From an uncultured Caulobacteraceae bacterium (GTDB taxonomy: Bacteria > Pseudomonadota > Alphaproteobacteria > Caulobacterales > Aquidulcibacteraceae), in NCBI GenBank assembly GCA_902826145.1, contig CADEDT010000006.1, forward strand, positions 1 through 48,061: a stretch of 48,061 nt of DNA. The letters are read 5' to 3'. The notes under the pieces were generated by a model that was given only the letters and a program-made list of their open reading frames with translations, made no database searches and had not been told where the DNA came from. Made by a program: the position numbers and the translations under genes. Below are positions 1 through 9,132 of this stretch, piece after piece (position 1 is the first letter of the stretch; each line of letters begins with the position of its first letter).

Positions 1-51
1 CTTCGCCTTCTTCGCGACCTTCTTGGTCGCTTTCTTTGCTTTCTTAGCCAT
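1..51 (-). CDS. Lys/Ala-rich basic protein, N-terminal fragment (runs off window edge)
   Basis: Only the first 17 codons are in the window. They encode Met followed almost entirely by Lys and Ala with one Thr and one Val (KKA/KKV periodicity). An AGGAG ribosome binding site lies 7 nt before the ATG, so the start is convincing. Lys/Ala repeats like this occur in histone H1-like DNA-binding proteins and in Lys-rich tails of other nucleoid proteins. With the rest of the gene outside the window, the family cannot be decided; a DNA- or RNA-binding role is inferred only from charge. Confidence 0.6.
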   Translation of the reverse strand, partial: MAKKAKKATKKVAKKAK

Positions 52-221
52 GCCCTGGCTCCTTTTTTTAGTACGGCAACGCAGCCGCAGTACTTCTTCA
101 ATATGTCATGTGCAAGCACATTCGCCAGCGAAAAGATTCAACGCGATGAATCTGCAACAGCGCAACGCGCGTGATTCGCATCATTCAACGTTGATGCACG
201 CGCATCGTTTCGACACGCACA

Positions 222-1613
222 TCATTCGAACATCGCGCGTGGGTTCATCACGTTGTTCGGGTCGATCGCGCGCTTGAGCGTGCGCATCAACGTCATCGAT
301 TCGGGATCCTTGAAGCGCGCGAGGTCACTGCGACGCGCCACGCCGATGCCGTGCTCGGCCGAGATCGAACCGCCGAGTGCGGTGGCGATCTCGTAGACAG
401 TTTGTGTCAGCGCGGCGCCGGGGAACGCGGCAGCATCAGAGCCCAGAGGCTGCATCACTGTGTAGTGGAAGTTGCCATCGCCCATGTGACCGAATGCGAC
501 GATGCGTGCGCCAGGCACGCGCGCTTCCATGGCCGCGTTGGCGCGTGCGAGGAACGCTGGTGTCTGCGAGACGGGCACGCTGACATCGTGGTTCACCTGC
601 GTGCCTTCGGGCTTATGGCCCGCTGAAATTAGTTCGCGCAGGGCCCAGAAATCCCGCATTTGACCAGCGTTTTCCGCAATTAGCGCCGTTTCCGCTTCGC
701 CCGCTTCAATCGCCGCCGCGAGCGCCGTTTCAATCGCATCACGCATGCCTTCGGCGTGTGCGGCCTCGAACTCGATCAGCACGGCGATGGCGCCGGCGCC
801 CTGCAACGGGTCACGGACTGAGGGCACGTTCTTGACCGTCACCTCGACGCTGAGGCGGTTCATCACCTCGAAGGCGGAGACTGCCCCCGTCGCCGCCTTC
901 ATCCGGTGGAGCAGCGCCAGCGCACGTTCGGCCGAAGGCGTGGCGAGTAGGACGACCTCGCGTGCCGCCGGGCGCGGAAAGAGCTTCAGGGTCGCTGCGG
1001 TCACAATCCCGAGCGTGCCTTCGGCGCCGATGAAGAGCTGTTTGAGGTCATAGCCGGTGTTGTCCTTCCGCAGACCCTTGAGCCCGGAGAAGATGCGACC
1101 ATCTGGCAGCACTGCTTCGATGCCGAGCACGAGGTCACGCATCATGCCGTAGCGCAGCACGTGCACGCCGCCCGCGTTCGTCGAGATGAGACCACCGATC
1201 GTCGCGCTGTCTTCAGACGCGAGGCTAAGCGGGAACAGGCGATTCGATTCGCGCGCGGCCTCCTGCACGACCTTCAACACGACGCCGGCATCGGCGGTGA
1301 GCGAATCGTTTGCTGCATCGATCTCGCGAATGCGGTTCATGCGGCGGAGCGAAATCAGGACTTCACCATCGGGGATCTGACCGCCGACGAGGCCGGTATT
1401 GCCGCCCTGCGTCGTGATCTTCGCGCCTGCCTCGATGCAAAGCCGCACGACATCGGCAACCTCTTCCGTAGTGGCTGGAAGCGCCGCGAGCGGGGTTTTG
1501 CCACTAAATCTGCCGCGCCATTCGCTGAGGAACGGCGCGAGGTCGGCATTTTCGGTGACAACGCCCTTTGGCCCAAGGCGTGCGGCGATTTTGGTGGCGA
1601 GATCAGTCATCAA
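222..1613 (-). CDS. FAD-linked D-2-hydroxyacid dehydrogenase (GlcD / D-2-hydroxyglutarate dehydrogenase family)
   Basis: 463 aa. Expected to oxidise a D-2-hydroxy acid (D-lactate, glycolate or D-2-hydroxyglutarate) with FAD, passing electrons to a flavoprotein or quinone. The N-terminal half is a PCMH-type FAD-binding domain (about 40-215) with the TQGGNTGLVGG nucleotide loop and the GGLISTNAGG segment. The C-terminal half is the FAD-oxidase domain, with the metal-site motif GHMGDGNFHY and the terminal SAEHGIG motif, both hallmarks of the family. It lies 36 nt downstream of the Sua5 gene and is probably the last gene of a four-gene minus-strand operon. The substrate cannot be told from sequence. 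The second Met (position 2) is an equally possible start. Confidence 0.93.
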   Translation of the reverse strand: MMTDLATKIAARLGPKGVVTENADLAPFLSEWRGRFSGKTPLAALPATTEEVADVVRLCIEAGAKITTQGGNTGLVGGQIPDGEVLISLRRMNRIREIDAANDSLTADAGVVLKVVQEAARESNRLFPLSLASEDSATIGGLISTNAGGVHVLRYGMMRDLVLGIEAVLPDGRIFSGLKGLRKDNTGYDLKQLFIGAEGTLGIVTAATLKLFPRPAAREVVLLATPSAERALALLHRMKAATGAVSAFEVMNRLSVEVTVKNVPSVRDPLQGAGAIAVLIEFEAAHAEGMRDAIETALAAAIEAGEAETALIAENAGQMRDFWALRELISAGHKPEGTQVNHDVSVPVSQTPAFLARANAAMEARVPGARIVAFGHMGDGNFHYTVMQPLGSDAAAFPGAALTQTVYEIATALGGSISAEHGIGVARRSDLARFKDPESMTLMRTLKRAIDPNNVMNPRAMFE

Positions 1614-1649
1614 GGCGGAATCTAACGCGATCCGCCTGCCGAGGCGAAC

Positions 1650-2564
1650 TCAGCGCGGCGCGGCGGCGCGTGCGAGGCGGTCGCGCATCGCTTCGGCAAG
1701 GCCGCCGCCCGGGATCGGCGCCACTGCAATCGTGTCAGCGCCGGTCGCGTCGAGCGCGCGGAGGTGCGCGTAGAGGTTGGCGGCGGCCTCGGTGAGATCG
1801 CCGGAGGCGGAGAGCGTGAGCCCACCCTCAGGCGCAGCGGCGCCGAACGCGAGGTAGCGTGCCCCTGGTGAAGGTGAGGTCACATCGAGGAGCAACCGCG
1901 CACGCGGGGCGTAGTGGCTCTCCATCATACCGGGCGCGGCGATGACGCCCGCTTGCGCACGCGCCACGGAGCCGATGACGGCTTCGATGGCTTCGCGCGT
2001 GACCGCGCCGGACCGCAACAAAGTCGCGGCGCCCTCTGCGTCGATTGCGACGATAGTAGACTCGAGGCCGACCGGCGCCGGCCCGGCATCGAGGATCAAC
2101 TCGACTGTATCGCCGAGATCAGCGGCCGCGTGCTGCGCCGTGGTCGCGCTGACGTGGCCCGATCGATTGGCGCTCGGCGCCACGACGGGTCCGCCGAACG
2201 CAGCGAGCAGCTCGCGCGCCATAGCATGCGCGGGCGCTCGCAGGGCGATTGTGGAAAGTCCTGCGCAGGCGAGTTCAGCCACCGTGCTGTCGGCGCGGCG
2301 CGGCGCGACTAGTGTTAGCGGGCCGGGCCAAAACGCCTCCGCAAGCGCGCGCGCATTCGTGTGCAAGTCCGCGTGGCGCTCAGCGTCAGCGATGCTGAGC
2401 ACATGCGAGATCAGCGGATTGAAGCTGGGCCGGCCCTTAGCCGCGAAGATGCGCGCCACCGCGTGCGGATTGGTCGCGTCCGCGCCAAGGCCGTAGACCG
2501 TCTCCGTCGGAAAGACGACCAAGCCGCCGCTACGCAGGACTTCCGTCGCCTTGGCGATGCTCAT
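1650..2564 (-). CDS. L-threonylcarbamoyladenylate synthase, Sua5 type
   Basis: 304 aa. Makes threonylcarbamoyl-AMP from threonine, bicarbonate and ATP, the first step of t6A37 modification of ANN-decoding tRNAs, in the cytoplasm. The YrdC domain (about 1-185) shows the PTETVYGLG motif, the KGRPSFNPL segment and the conserved APSANRSG loop. The extra C-terminal portion (about 205-300) is the Sua5 domain, which distinguishes it from short TsaC proteins. The ATG overlaps the stop of the upstream cytochrome b561-YceI gene (ATGA), implying translational coupling, although the two functions are unrelated. Confidence 0.95.
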   Translation of the reverse strand: MSIAKATEVLRSGGLVVFPTETVYGLGADATNPHAVARIFAAKGRPSFNPLISHVLSIADAERHADLHTNARALAEAFWPGPLTLVAPRRADSTVAELACAGLSTIALRAPAHAMARELLAAFGGPVVAPSANRSGHVSATTAQHAAADLGDTVELILDAGPAPVGLESTIVAIDAEGAATLLRSGAVTREAIEAVIGSVARAQAGVIAAPGMMESHYAPRARLLLDVTSPSPGARYLAFGAAAPEGGLTLSASGDLTEAAANLYAHLRALDATGADTIAVAPIPGGGLAEAMRDRLARAAAPR

Positions 2565-3916
2565 GACGCCCGCGTCGCCTCGACCCTGATCGTCACATTC
2601 ACATCGCGGGAGACCATGTCGTCGGCCTCGGTGTCCTTGCCGACATCGAAGGCGCGCCGATCGACACTCAGCGTGCCGTTCATCACCGCGTTGTTGCCGT
2701 CGATTACTAACGTGAACGGCAGGTCGACGTTGCGGCCGCGGCCCTTGATGGTGAGCGTGCCGCGCGCCTCATAGCCTTCGCCGCGGCGGCGGAATTCGGT
2801 CGCGCGGAAGGTCGCGTTGGGATGAGCGGCGGAATTGAACCAGGGCTCGGTCGGTAGCGTGCTGTCCTGCGCATCGATTCCGGTCGTGGCGGACGCCGTC
2901 TCGATGGTGACCAGAGCGGACGAGCGATCGAGGTTGTTGGGATCGAATCGGATGTCGGCGCGCCAGCGTGTAAAACGGCCATCGATGTTGCTGGCGCGGC
3001 CGCCGTCGTCGATGCTGAAGTTGAATTGGATCGAACTGCGCGAGGTGTTGACCCGCCACGCAGGCACGGCCTGAGCAGGCGTCTCGCCCGGCGCCACAGT
3101 TGTCGGCGCTTCGCCCGGCGTAGGCGACGGCGCCGTTGCGCCCGGCTCGGTGATCTCGATCGTGGATTGCTCTTGCGGCGTCGGTCCGCTTGGAGCCGCG
3201 TTGCCAAACAGAGCGAACAGCGCCGCCGCGAGCGCGACCGCCGTTAGCGACAACCCGAGGCCCAGCGCGGCAAGGCGGCCGGGATTCTTCGGCGCGGGCC
3301 CTTTCTCGAACGGCGCGCGCAGGCCGGGCACCATGTGCGCCAGCACTTCGTCACGGTCGAAGATGTGGTGCTTCAGCGCCGCGAGCACGTGCAGCGCCGC
3401 CAGACCAATGGCGGCGTAGGCCAACACCCAGTGCGCGGTGAACGCGGCCTCCGCCGTTGCCTCACGCACGTCCTCGCTGGCGTTCGGCAGATTGAACAAG
3501 TGCGGGACCGTGAAGAGGCCGAAATAATGTGTCGTGACGGGGAGCGCCGCGTCGTCGTGGATCGACCAGCCGGTGGACACATAGAGCCAGCCAGACATCG
3601 GCAAGCCGATCATCAGACCGTAGAACGCCCAGTGCGTGGCCTTTGAGACGAAGCGTTCCCAACCGGGCATGTGCTCCGGCAGAGGCGGCGGCGGGTTGGC
3701 CAAACGCCAGCCAAGCCGCACGAGGCTCAGCGCCAGCACGGTGAGGCCGATGGATTTGTGGAGTTGGAATGCGCGGAAGACGTTGTCGCTGATGTTGCCG
3801 TCGTCGGCCTGGCCATGCATCCAGAAGCCGAGGGGGATCATCAGAATGATCGCGAAGGCGATCGCCCAGTGCAGGACAATCGCGACCGCCGTGTAACGCT
3901 GCGCGCGCTCCGCCAC
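2561..3916 (-). CDS. Cytochrome b561 - YceI domain fusion
   Basis: 451 aa. Residues 1-195 are a di-haem cytochrome b561 (CybB-like) with four membrane helices and candidate haem-ligand His residues (VLHWAIA near 16, FQLHKS, AAALHVLAALKHH). A further hydrophobic helix (about 215-240) and a Pro/Thr/Glu-rich linker (about 240-280) lead to a YceI-like lipocalin domain (about 283-450). The family binds polyisoprenoids such as ubiquinone, so a periplasmic YceI domain could feed or protect quinone for the b561; that is inference. The start is GTG, one base after the stop of the upstream YceI lipoprotein gene, consistent with coupling. CybB and YceI are often separate neighbours, as in E. coli. Confidence 0.92.
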   Translation of the reverse strand: MAERAQRYTAVAIVLHWAIAFAIILMIPLGFWMHGQADDGNISDNVFRAFQLHKSIGLTVLALSLVRLGWRLANPPPPLPEHMPGWERFVSKATHWAFYGLMIGLPMSGWLYVSTGWSIHDDAALPVTTHYFGLFTVPHLFNLPNASEDVREATAEAAFTAHWVLAYAAIGLAALHVLAALKHHIFDRDEVLAHMVPGLRAPFEKGPAPKNPGRLAALGLGLSLTAVALAAALFALFGNAAPSGPTPQEQSTIEITEPGATAPSPTPGEAPTTVAPGETPAQAVPAWRVNTSRSSIQFNFSIDDGGRASNIDGRFTRWRADIRFDPNNLDRSSALVTIETASATTGIDAQDSTLPTEPWFNSAAHPNATFRATEFRRRGEGYEARGTLTIKGRGRNVDLPFTLVIDGNNAVMNGTLSVDRRAFDVGKDTEADDMVSRDVNVTIRVEATRAS

Positions 3917-3917
3917 C

Positions 3918-4616
3918 TTAGTTCACCGGCTCGGCTGTGGTATTGCCTGGCACCGGCGCGCTTTCGATCGGGCGCGTGAACTCGGCCTCGATGACGAGTT
4001 CGACCTGGTCGCCGACGCCGTCATTGCCGCCGGCTGTTGCCAGAAGCTCGCGCACGCCGAACTGTGAGCGCTGGAATGTGCCACGCGCCGAGAAGCCGAT
4101 GGAAGAGATCTGCATGCCCATCGGGTGCGGGCTGGTGCTGCCGTCATAGGTGACGTCGAGCGTCAGCGGATGCGTGACGCCGCGCAGCGTGAAGTCACCC
4201 GTGACGCGCGCGGTGTTCGGGCCGGTCTTTTCGATCGCCGTCGAACGGAAGGTCGCCGTCGGGAAGCCGGTGGAATCGAGCCAGGACGAGTTCTGCAATT
4301 CGGAATCGAAGTCCCGGTCGCCGGTGTAGGGCGTGTCGAGTGAGGTGACGTCGACCGTCGCTTCGATTGTCGATTGTTCTGGGTTCTCGGCGTTGAAGTT
4401 GAGCGTGCCCGAGAGCTTGTTGAAACGCAGCGTGTAGTAGGAGAGCCCGAAGCGCTGTGCGCGAACCGTGAGCGTGCTGTGGTTGGCATCGAGCGTGTAG
4501 GCGCCGGTTGGCGCGTTGACCGCGATAGCCGGCGCCTCAGTCGTGGCCGGCGTTTCGGCGGGCTGATTGCAGGCAGCCAAGCAAAGCGCGGCGGCAGCGG
4601 CGAGCATAAGTCTCAT
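3918..4616 (-). CDS. YceI family lipoprotein
   Basis: 232 aa. The N-terminus is a lipoprotein signal (MRLMLAAAAALCLAAC) with lipobox LAAC, Cys16 being the lipidation site. The mature part is a single YceI beta-barrel domain (about 40-220), starting with the typical YTLDANHSTLTVRAQRFG strand, followed by a short Pro-rich tail. YceI proteins bind isoprenoid chains in the periplasm. An AGGAG site stands 8 nt before the ATG. It is first in the operon with the b561-YceI fusion, so two YceI domains are made together. The 126-bp divergent region to the acyl-CoA dehydrogenase should hold its promoter. Confidence 0.93.
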   Translation of the reverse strand: MRLMLAAAAALCLAACNQPAETPATTEAPAIAVNAPTGAYTLDANHSTLTVRAQRFGLSYYTLRFNKLSGTLNFNAENPEQSTIEATVDVTSLDTPYTGDRDFDSELQNSSWLDSTGFPTATFRSTAIEKTGPNTARVTGDFTLRGVTHPLTLDVTYDGSTSPHPMGMQISSIGFSARGTFQRSQFGVRELLATAGGNDGVGDQVELVIEAEFTRPIESAPVPGNTTAEPVN

Positions 4617-4742
4617 TAGGGTTCTCCTCGGCGTAACCTAACTGTCGGCAGGGCCACATCAAGGCGTCGCGAGACGATCCCGGGTCACTTCGAACGTGGC
4701 GCGACGAACGGCTGCGGGTATTGTGCGCGTCGGGAGACATAA

Positions 4743-6362
4743 ATGCCGTACACCGCGCCAATTGCCGACATCCGCTTCGCCCTGGAGGCCTGCGCGGGTC
4801 TGTGGGATTTGCGCGGACGTTATCCCGAATTGGACGAGGACTTGCTGGCGGCGATCCTTGAGGGCGCGGGTTCGTTGGCCAGCGATACACTGGCCCCGAC
4901 CAATCGCACCGCCGATCGCGCCGGCGTGAAGCTCGCGGATGGTATTGTGACCAGTGCGCCCGGTTTCCGCGATGCGTACGAAGCGTTCAAGCAGGGCGGT
5001 TGGCAGGGGCTCGCCGCTGATCCTGCATATGGTGGCCAAGGCCTGCCGCGTGCGGTGGCTCTCGCTGTCATGGAGATGATGCACAGCGCCAATATGAGCT
5101 TCGCGCTGCTGCCGATGCTCACGCTTGGCGCCATCGAAGCGATCGAGCAGCACGGCGCGGCGGATCAAAAGGCGCTCTATCTTGAGAGGCTCGTCTCCGG
5201 CGAATGGTCGGGCACGATGAATCTCACCGAGCCGCAGGCGGGGTCGGATCTTGGCGCGCTGACGACCAAAGCCGTCCCGCAAGCAGATGGCTCCTACGCG
5301 ATCACCGGCCAGAAGATTTTCATCACCTGGGGTGAGCACGATCTCGCGCCGAACATCATCCATCTCGTGCTCGCGCGCATCGAGGGTGCGCCGGCGGGCT
5401 CGAAGGGCATCTCGATGTTCATCGTGCCCAAGTTTCGCGACGAGGATGGCGCGCGCAACACGGTGCGCTGCATCGGCGTTGAAGAGAAGATGGGCATCCA
5501 CGCTTCGCCCACCTGCACGATGGCCTACGAAGGCGCGATGGGTTGGCTGATCGGCGAAGAGAACCGTGGGCTCGCGGCGATGTTCACGATGATGAACGCG
5601 GCGCGGATCAATGTCGGCATGGAAGGCGTCGGTGTCGCCGAGGCTGCCTACCAAAAGGCGCTTGCCTACGCGAAAGAGCGCAAACAGGGCGGCGCACTGA
5701 TCGTTGAGCACCCCGATGTACGCCGCATGTTGCTGACGATGAAGGCGAAGATCCAGGCGGGCCGGGCGATCTGCTACGCGACGGCGGTGGCCGCCGATAG
5801 CGGCGATCGCGCCACCGAAGATCTGCTGACGCCGATCGCCAAGGCCTGGTGCACCGATCTCGGCGTTGAGGTCTCAAGCCTCGGCGTGCAGGTGCATGGC
5901 GGCATGGGCTTTGTGGAGGAAGGCGGCGCGGCGCAATTCTATCGCGATGCCCGCATCGCCCCGATCTACGAAGGCACTAACGGCATTCAGGCCATCGATC
6001 TCTATGGCCGCAAGCTATTGGGCGATCGCGGTGAGGCGATGCGCCACGTGATTGCGGAAGCCAGCAAGCACGGCGGCGCGCTAGCGGCCGCTGCGCACGA
6101 ACTGGCTCACGCCACGGACCACATGCTCTCCGCATCGCGCGACGACGCACTGGCAGGCGCCACCGCTTATCTGGCGCTCGCCGGCGATGTCGTTGGGGGT
6201 ATGCTACTGGCGCGTGGAATCCACAAAACGCACGATGCCGAGCAGCGCGCGCTCTATCACGTCTATGAGAAGGTCGTGCTGCCGCGTGCTTCAGCGCACC
6301 TGGCCGCAGTGAAACTGGGCGCCCACGCGCTGAAAGACCACGCGCTGAGCGACCTCGCTTAG
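4743..6362 (+). CDS. Acyl-CoA dehydrogenase
   Basis: 539 aa flavoprotein of the long acyl-CoA dehydrogenase subgroup (DmdC/AidB-like). It oxidises an acyl-CoA at the alpha-beta bond with FAD and passes electrons to ETF. Visible landmarks are [15 protein letters not shown] (FAD/substrate region), [12 protein letters not shown], the [11 protein letters not shown] segment, and [13 protein letters not shown], whose Glu is the usual catalytic base. It is somewhat shorter than the roughly 590 aa usual for DmdC-like members, because the C-terminal extension is shorter. GGGAGA precedes the ATG. Its TAG overlaps the stop of the convergent DUF2235 gene by 4 nt. Acyl chain preference is unknown. Confidence 0.94.
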   Translation: MPYTAPIADIRFALEACAGLWDLRGRYPELDEDLLAAILEGAGSLASDTLAPTNRTADRAGVKLADGIVTSAPGFRDAYEAFKQGGWQGLAADPAYGGQGLPRAVALAVMEMMHSANMSFALLPMLTLGAIEAIEQHGAADQKALYLERLVSGEWSGTMNLTEPQAGSDLGALTTKAVPQADGSYAITGQKIFITWGEHDLAPNIIHLVLARIEGAPAGSKGISMFIVPKFRDEDGARNTVRCIGVEEKMGIHASPTCTMAYEGAMGWLIGEENRGLAAMFTMMNAARINVGMEGVGVAEAAYQKALAYAKERKQGGALIVEHPDVRRMLLTMKAKIQAGRAICYATAVAADSGDRATEDLLTPIAKAWCTDLGVEVSSLGVQVHGGMGFVEEGGAAQFYRDARIAPIYEGTNGIQAIDLYGRKLLGDRGEAMRHVIAEASKHGGALAAAAHELAHATDHMLSASRDDALAGATAYLALAGDVVGGMLLARGIHKTHDAEQRALYHVYEKVVLPRASAHLAAVKLGAHALKDHALSDLA

Positions 6363-7627
6363 GGCCGCAACTCCTCCGGCTTCAGCACCCGCGCCGCAAT
6401 CTTGCGGAGCATCTTCTTGAAAGGCCGCAGGCCTGCCGGCCGGTAGCGAGGCCGCACATTGAGCGCCTCGCTCCGCATGGCGACCGTGGCGTCGATCAAC
6501 ATGTCCGCGTCAGCGTCCGATGGATGCTCTTTCCCGCTCCAGATGCGGCGCGTGTAAACCGGGTAGTTCATTGGCGAGAGTGACTTCCAGAAGGTCGGGC
6601 GCGTGATTGGCGCGTCGAACTTGAGGCCAGCGTCGCGTAGCAGCGCCGACATGGGCGATTCATCCGACCCGTACGTGTCGTAGAAGCGCAGGCCGCAGGC
6701 CGCTGCGCCCTCCGCGATCCATTTGAGCGGCGGGGCCGAGAGCGGCGAGTCGTTGCCGCCGCCGACATCGCCGTGCGCGCCAACAAACCAGCGTTGCTCG
6801 TAATAGCGGCGCGACGCGTCGGCGCCCGGTCGTTCGCGCGCGCTCTTGTTTGCGTCGTCAACATTGTCCCAGAGAGTCGGCGGGAAGCCCAAGCGTTGCT
6901 CATCGATCGCCACAGCATGGCGCGCTGACTGCACATTCGAGCAGATGTTGAGGTTGTGGAAGCCGTAGCGGCGGTTGAACAGGTCTGACAGCCAGCCCAG
7001 CACATTCGGCATGCCGCGCTGACCGACAGTATCGAAGATGCCCAAGTAGGTGATGGCCGGTGGCGCATCGAGAGCGACACGCGCGCCATCTTCGGCGCGC
7101 TTGCCCTTGCCATAAAGGCGGCGGAACTGGCTCTGCGCTTCGAAATGTTCGCGCTTCTGGTCGTCGGTCGCGTCCTTCGGTAGCGGCGTGCGGTAGAGCG
7201 CGAACGCGTCCCACGCGCGGTCAGCGTGCAAACGGCTGACGATGCCGGAGCAATTGATCAGCCCTGCCAGCGAGCGCGCAGCAAACGCCCCACGGCTGAA
7301 ACCGAAAATGTAAATCTCGTCGCCGTGCTCGTAGTTGAACGCGAGGCGGAGATACGTATCGACGATGACATCCTCGAGCCCTTCGCCGAAAATGCCGCCC
7401 GCCATGCGATTGATCGCGTTCGATGTGCGCCCAAGTAGGCTCGACTTGCCGAGCGCCTGCGTATTGGCGCCGACGCCTTGGCTGTAGATCACGATCTGCG
7501 TGACCGTTTCGCCGGTTTCTGTCGTTGTCGTGTGGCCAACGCTGCGGGCGATAACGCCGATATTGGTCAGCTTGTCTTGACGCAACTGTTGCCAGGTGCC
7601 GTCGAGACAAATGACGAAGCGTTTCAT
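6359..7627 (-). CDS. DUF2235 alpha/beta-hydrolase
   Basis: 422 aa. It begins KRFVICLDGTW, the signature start of DUF2235 proteins, and carries the nucleophile elbow GFSRGAF (G-x-S-x-G), so an esterase/phospholipase-like alpha/beta-hydrolase fold is expected. FGFSRGAFAARSLAGLI and WFVGAHGDVGGG (candidate His/Asp region) match the family pattern. Some DUF2235 proteins are type VI secretion phospholipase effectors (Tle1 group), but no VgrG, immunity or adaptor gene adjoins it and no PAAR-like extension is seen, so a housekeeping or storage-lipid role is equally possible. The stop codon overlaps that of the convergent acyl-CoA dehydrogenase. Confidence 0.88.
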   Translation of the reverse strand: MKRFVICLDGTWQQLRQDKLTNIGVIARSVGHTTTTETGETVTQIVIYSQGVGANTQALGKSSLLGRTSNAINRMAGGIFGEGLEDVIVDTYLRLAFNYEHGDEIYIFGFSRGAFAARSLAGLINCSGIVSRLHADRAWDAFALYRTPLPKDATDDQKREHFEAQSQFRRLYGKGKRAEDGARVALDAPPAITYLGIFDTVGQRGMPNVLGWLSDLFNRRYGFHNLNICSNVQSARHAVAIDEQRLGFPPTLWDNVDDANKSARERPGADASRRYYEQRWFVGAHGDVGGGNDSPLSAPPLKWIAEGAAACGLRFYDTYGSDESPMSALLRDAGLKFDAPITRPTFWKSLSPMNYPVYTRRIWSGKEHPSDADADMLIDATVAMRSEALNVRPRYRPAGLRPFKKMLRKIAARVLKPEELRP

Positions 7628-7766
7628 TGCAAAGCCCCCTGCGTGCCGTAGCGATATTACCCGAGCGATTGCGTCAGCCGAAAGACATCACCCGCAGCTT
7701 TTCGGCCCGGAAGGCCATTTAGCCGGCCCTCGCCTTGGGCTAGGCTCGCCGGTGGAGAGAATTTGA

Positions 7767-8834
7767 ATGTCGATGGACGGCCTCGAAGACGCGCCGGTGC
7801 GGGTCAAGCCCCAATTGGTGTATCCGTTGGGCGAACCGCCGGAGCCGGGCGTTGCGCGCGAGATCGCGCCGGGCGTGCACTGGGTGCGCATGCCGCTGCC
7901 GTTCGCGCTGCAATGGATCAATCTGTGGCTTCTCGAAGATGGTGACAGTTGGACCATCATCGATACCGGCATCGCCATGGAGCAGACGCGCGAACACTGG
8001 CGCGCGATCTTCGACGCGAAGCTCGACGGCAAACCAGTGAAGCGCGTGATCTGCACGCACATGCATCCGGACCACCTGGGCCTCGCCGGTTGGATCTGCC
8101 GCAAGTTCGATGCGTCGCTCTGGATGAGTCGGCTCGAATACATCACCGGCCGCATGCTCGTGGCGGATACGGGTCGCGAAGCGCCGGAAGAGGGCGTCGC
8201 GTTCTATCGTGCCGCCGGCTGGGATGAGAATGCGCTCGATAGCTACAAGGTGCGCTTCGGTGGTTTCGGTAAAGCGGTGTCGAAACTTCCCGACGCGTAT
8301 CGGCGCATCAGCGATGGCGATATTGTCGAGATCGGTGGCCGCCCGTGGCGCGCCATAACCGGCCATGGCCATTGCCCGGAGCACGTATGCTTGTGGCAGG
8401 AAGAGCTGAAGCTCTTCATCTCCGGCGACCAAGTGTTGCCGCGCATCAGCTCCAACGTTTCTGTGTTTCCAACGGAGCCGGACGGCGATCCGCTCGCCGA
8501 CTGGATCGAGAGTTGTAAGAAGCTGCTTGCGGCCGTGCCCAACGACGTGCTCGTGCTTCCTGCGCACAACGAACCGTTCCACGGCCTACACGAGCGGCTG
8601 CAGAATCTGATCGACGGGCACGAGAAGGCGCTCTCGCGTGTCTTGCATCGTTTGCGTCAAGAGCCGCGCCGCGCGGTGGATCTGTTCGGCGCGCTGTTCG
8701 CGCGCAAGATCGGCCCCGACCTCATCGGCATGGCCACAGGTGAGGCTATCGCACACACGAATTGCCTGATCGGACGTGGGCTTGCGAAGCGCGTCGTCGA
8801 TAGCGAAGGGATCGCCCGCTATGTCGCAACCTGA
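7767..8834 (+). CDS. MBL-fold metallo-hydrolase
   Basis: 355 aa. The metallo-beta-lactamase fold is shown by the zinc motif THMHPDHLG, an earlier DTG (IIDTGIAM), TGHGHCPEH (third metal His) and FISGDQVLPR (bridging Asp). The C-terminal helical part after about residue 240 resembles the LACTB2/YcbL-like or winged-helix ends of glyoxalase II-type hydrolases. The substrate cannot be named; thioesters are common in this subgroup. GGAGAG lies upstream of the ATG. The last 14 nt overlap the next small membrane gene, suggesting a two-gene operon. A minus-strand reading of the same DNA is judged a shadow. Confidence 0.9.
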   Translation: MSMDGLEDAPVRVKPQLVYPLGEPPEPGVAREIAPGVHWVRMPLPFALQWINLWLLEDGDSWTIIDTGIAMEQTREHWRAIFDAKLDGKPVKRVICTHMHPDHLGLAGWICRKFDASLWMSRLEYITGRMLVADTGREAPEEGVAFYRAAGWDENALDSYKVRFGGFGKAVSKLPDAYRRISDGDIVEIGGRPWRAITGHGHCPEHVCLWQEELKLFISGDQVLPRISSNVSVFPTEPDGDPLADWIESCKKLLAAVPNDVLVLPAHNEPFHGLHERLQNLIDGHEKALSRVLHRLRQEPRRAVDLFGALFARKIGPDLIGMATGEAIAHTNCLIGRGLAKRVVDSEGIARYVAT

Positions 8835-9126
8835 AGCTCCTAACCCCGAGCATCGCTCCTCCGGTGCGATCATCTGCTTCTGCGTCGGTGCAGTGCTCTG
8901 CGGCGTTGCCTACTTCCTTGGCGTCGGCGCGGTGATTGGCGCGCTGGTGAGCGGCAACGATCCCGCGCTTGTTGTCGGCAGCATCCTCGCTGCCGTGAGC
9001 TTGGGCCTAGCTGCCATTCTAGGCGGCGTGCTGATGCTGATCGGTGGCATTTGGATGGTCGTGCAGGTCATCGCCGACCAAACCGGCAACGCCTCCGAAC
9101 AGCGCTACCGCAACATCGAGCGCTAG
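8821..9126 (+). CDS. Small membrane protein, function unknown
   Basis: 101 aa from the ATG at 8821; an in-frame ATG at 8776 would overlap the MBL gene more deeply and adds no recognisable sequence. Two or three hydrophobic helices (about 14-41, 47-64 and 66-82) rich in Gly, Ala and Val are followed by a short polar C-terminus (NASEQRYRNIER). No family is recognised. The 14-nt overlap with the upstream MBL hydrolase suggests co-translation. It ends 6 nt from the convergent M16 protease gene. Confidence 0.75.
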   Translation: MSQPEAPNPEHRSSGAIICFCVGAVLCGVAYFLGVGAVIGALVSGNDPALVVGSILAAVSLGLAAILGGVLMLIGGIWMVVQVIADQTGNASEQRYRNIER

Positions 9127-9132
9127 GGCGGC

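Noticed and set aside
4659..5711. Long minus-strand open frame opposite the acyl-CoA dehydrogenase
   Set aside because: Arg/His-rich shadow without motifs; the plus-strand frame has all family motifs.
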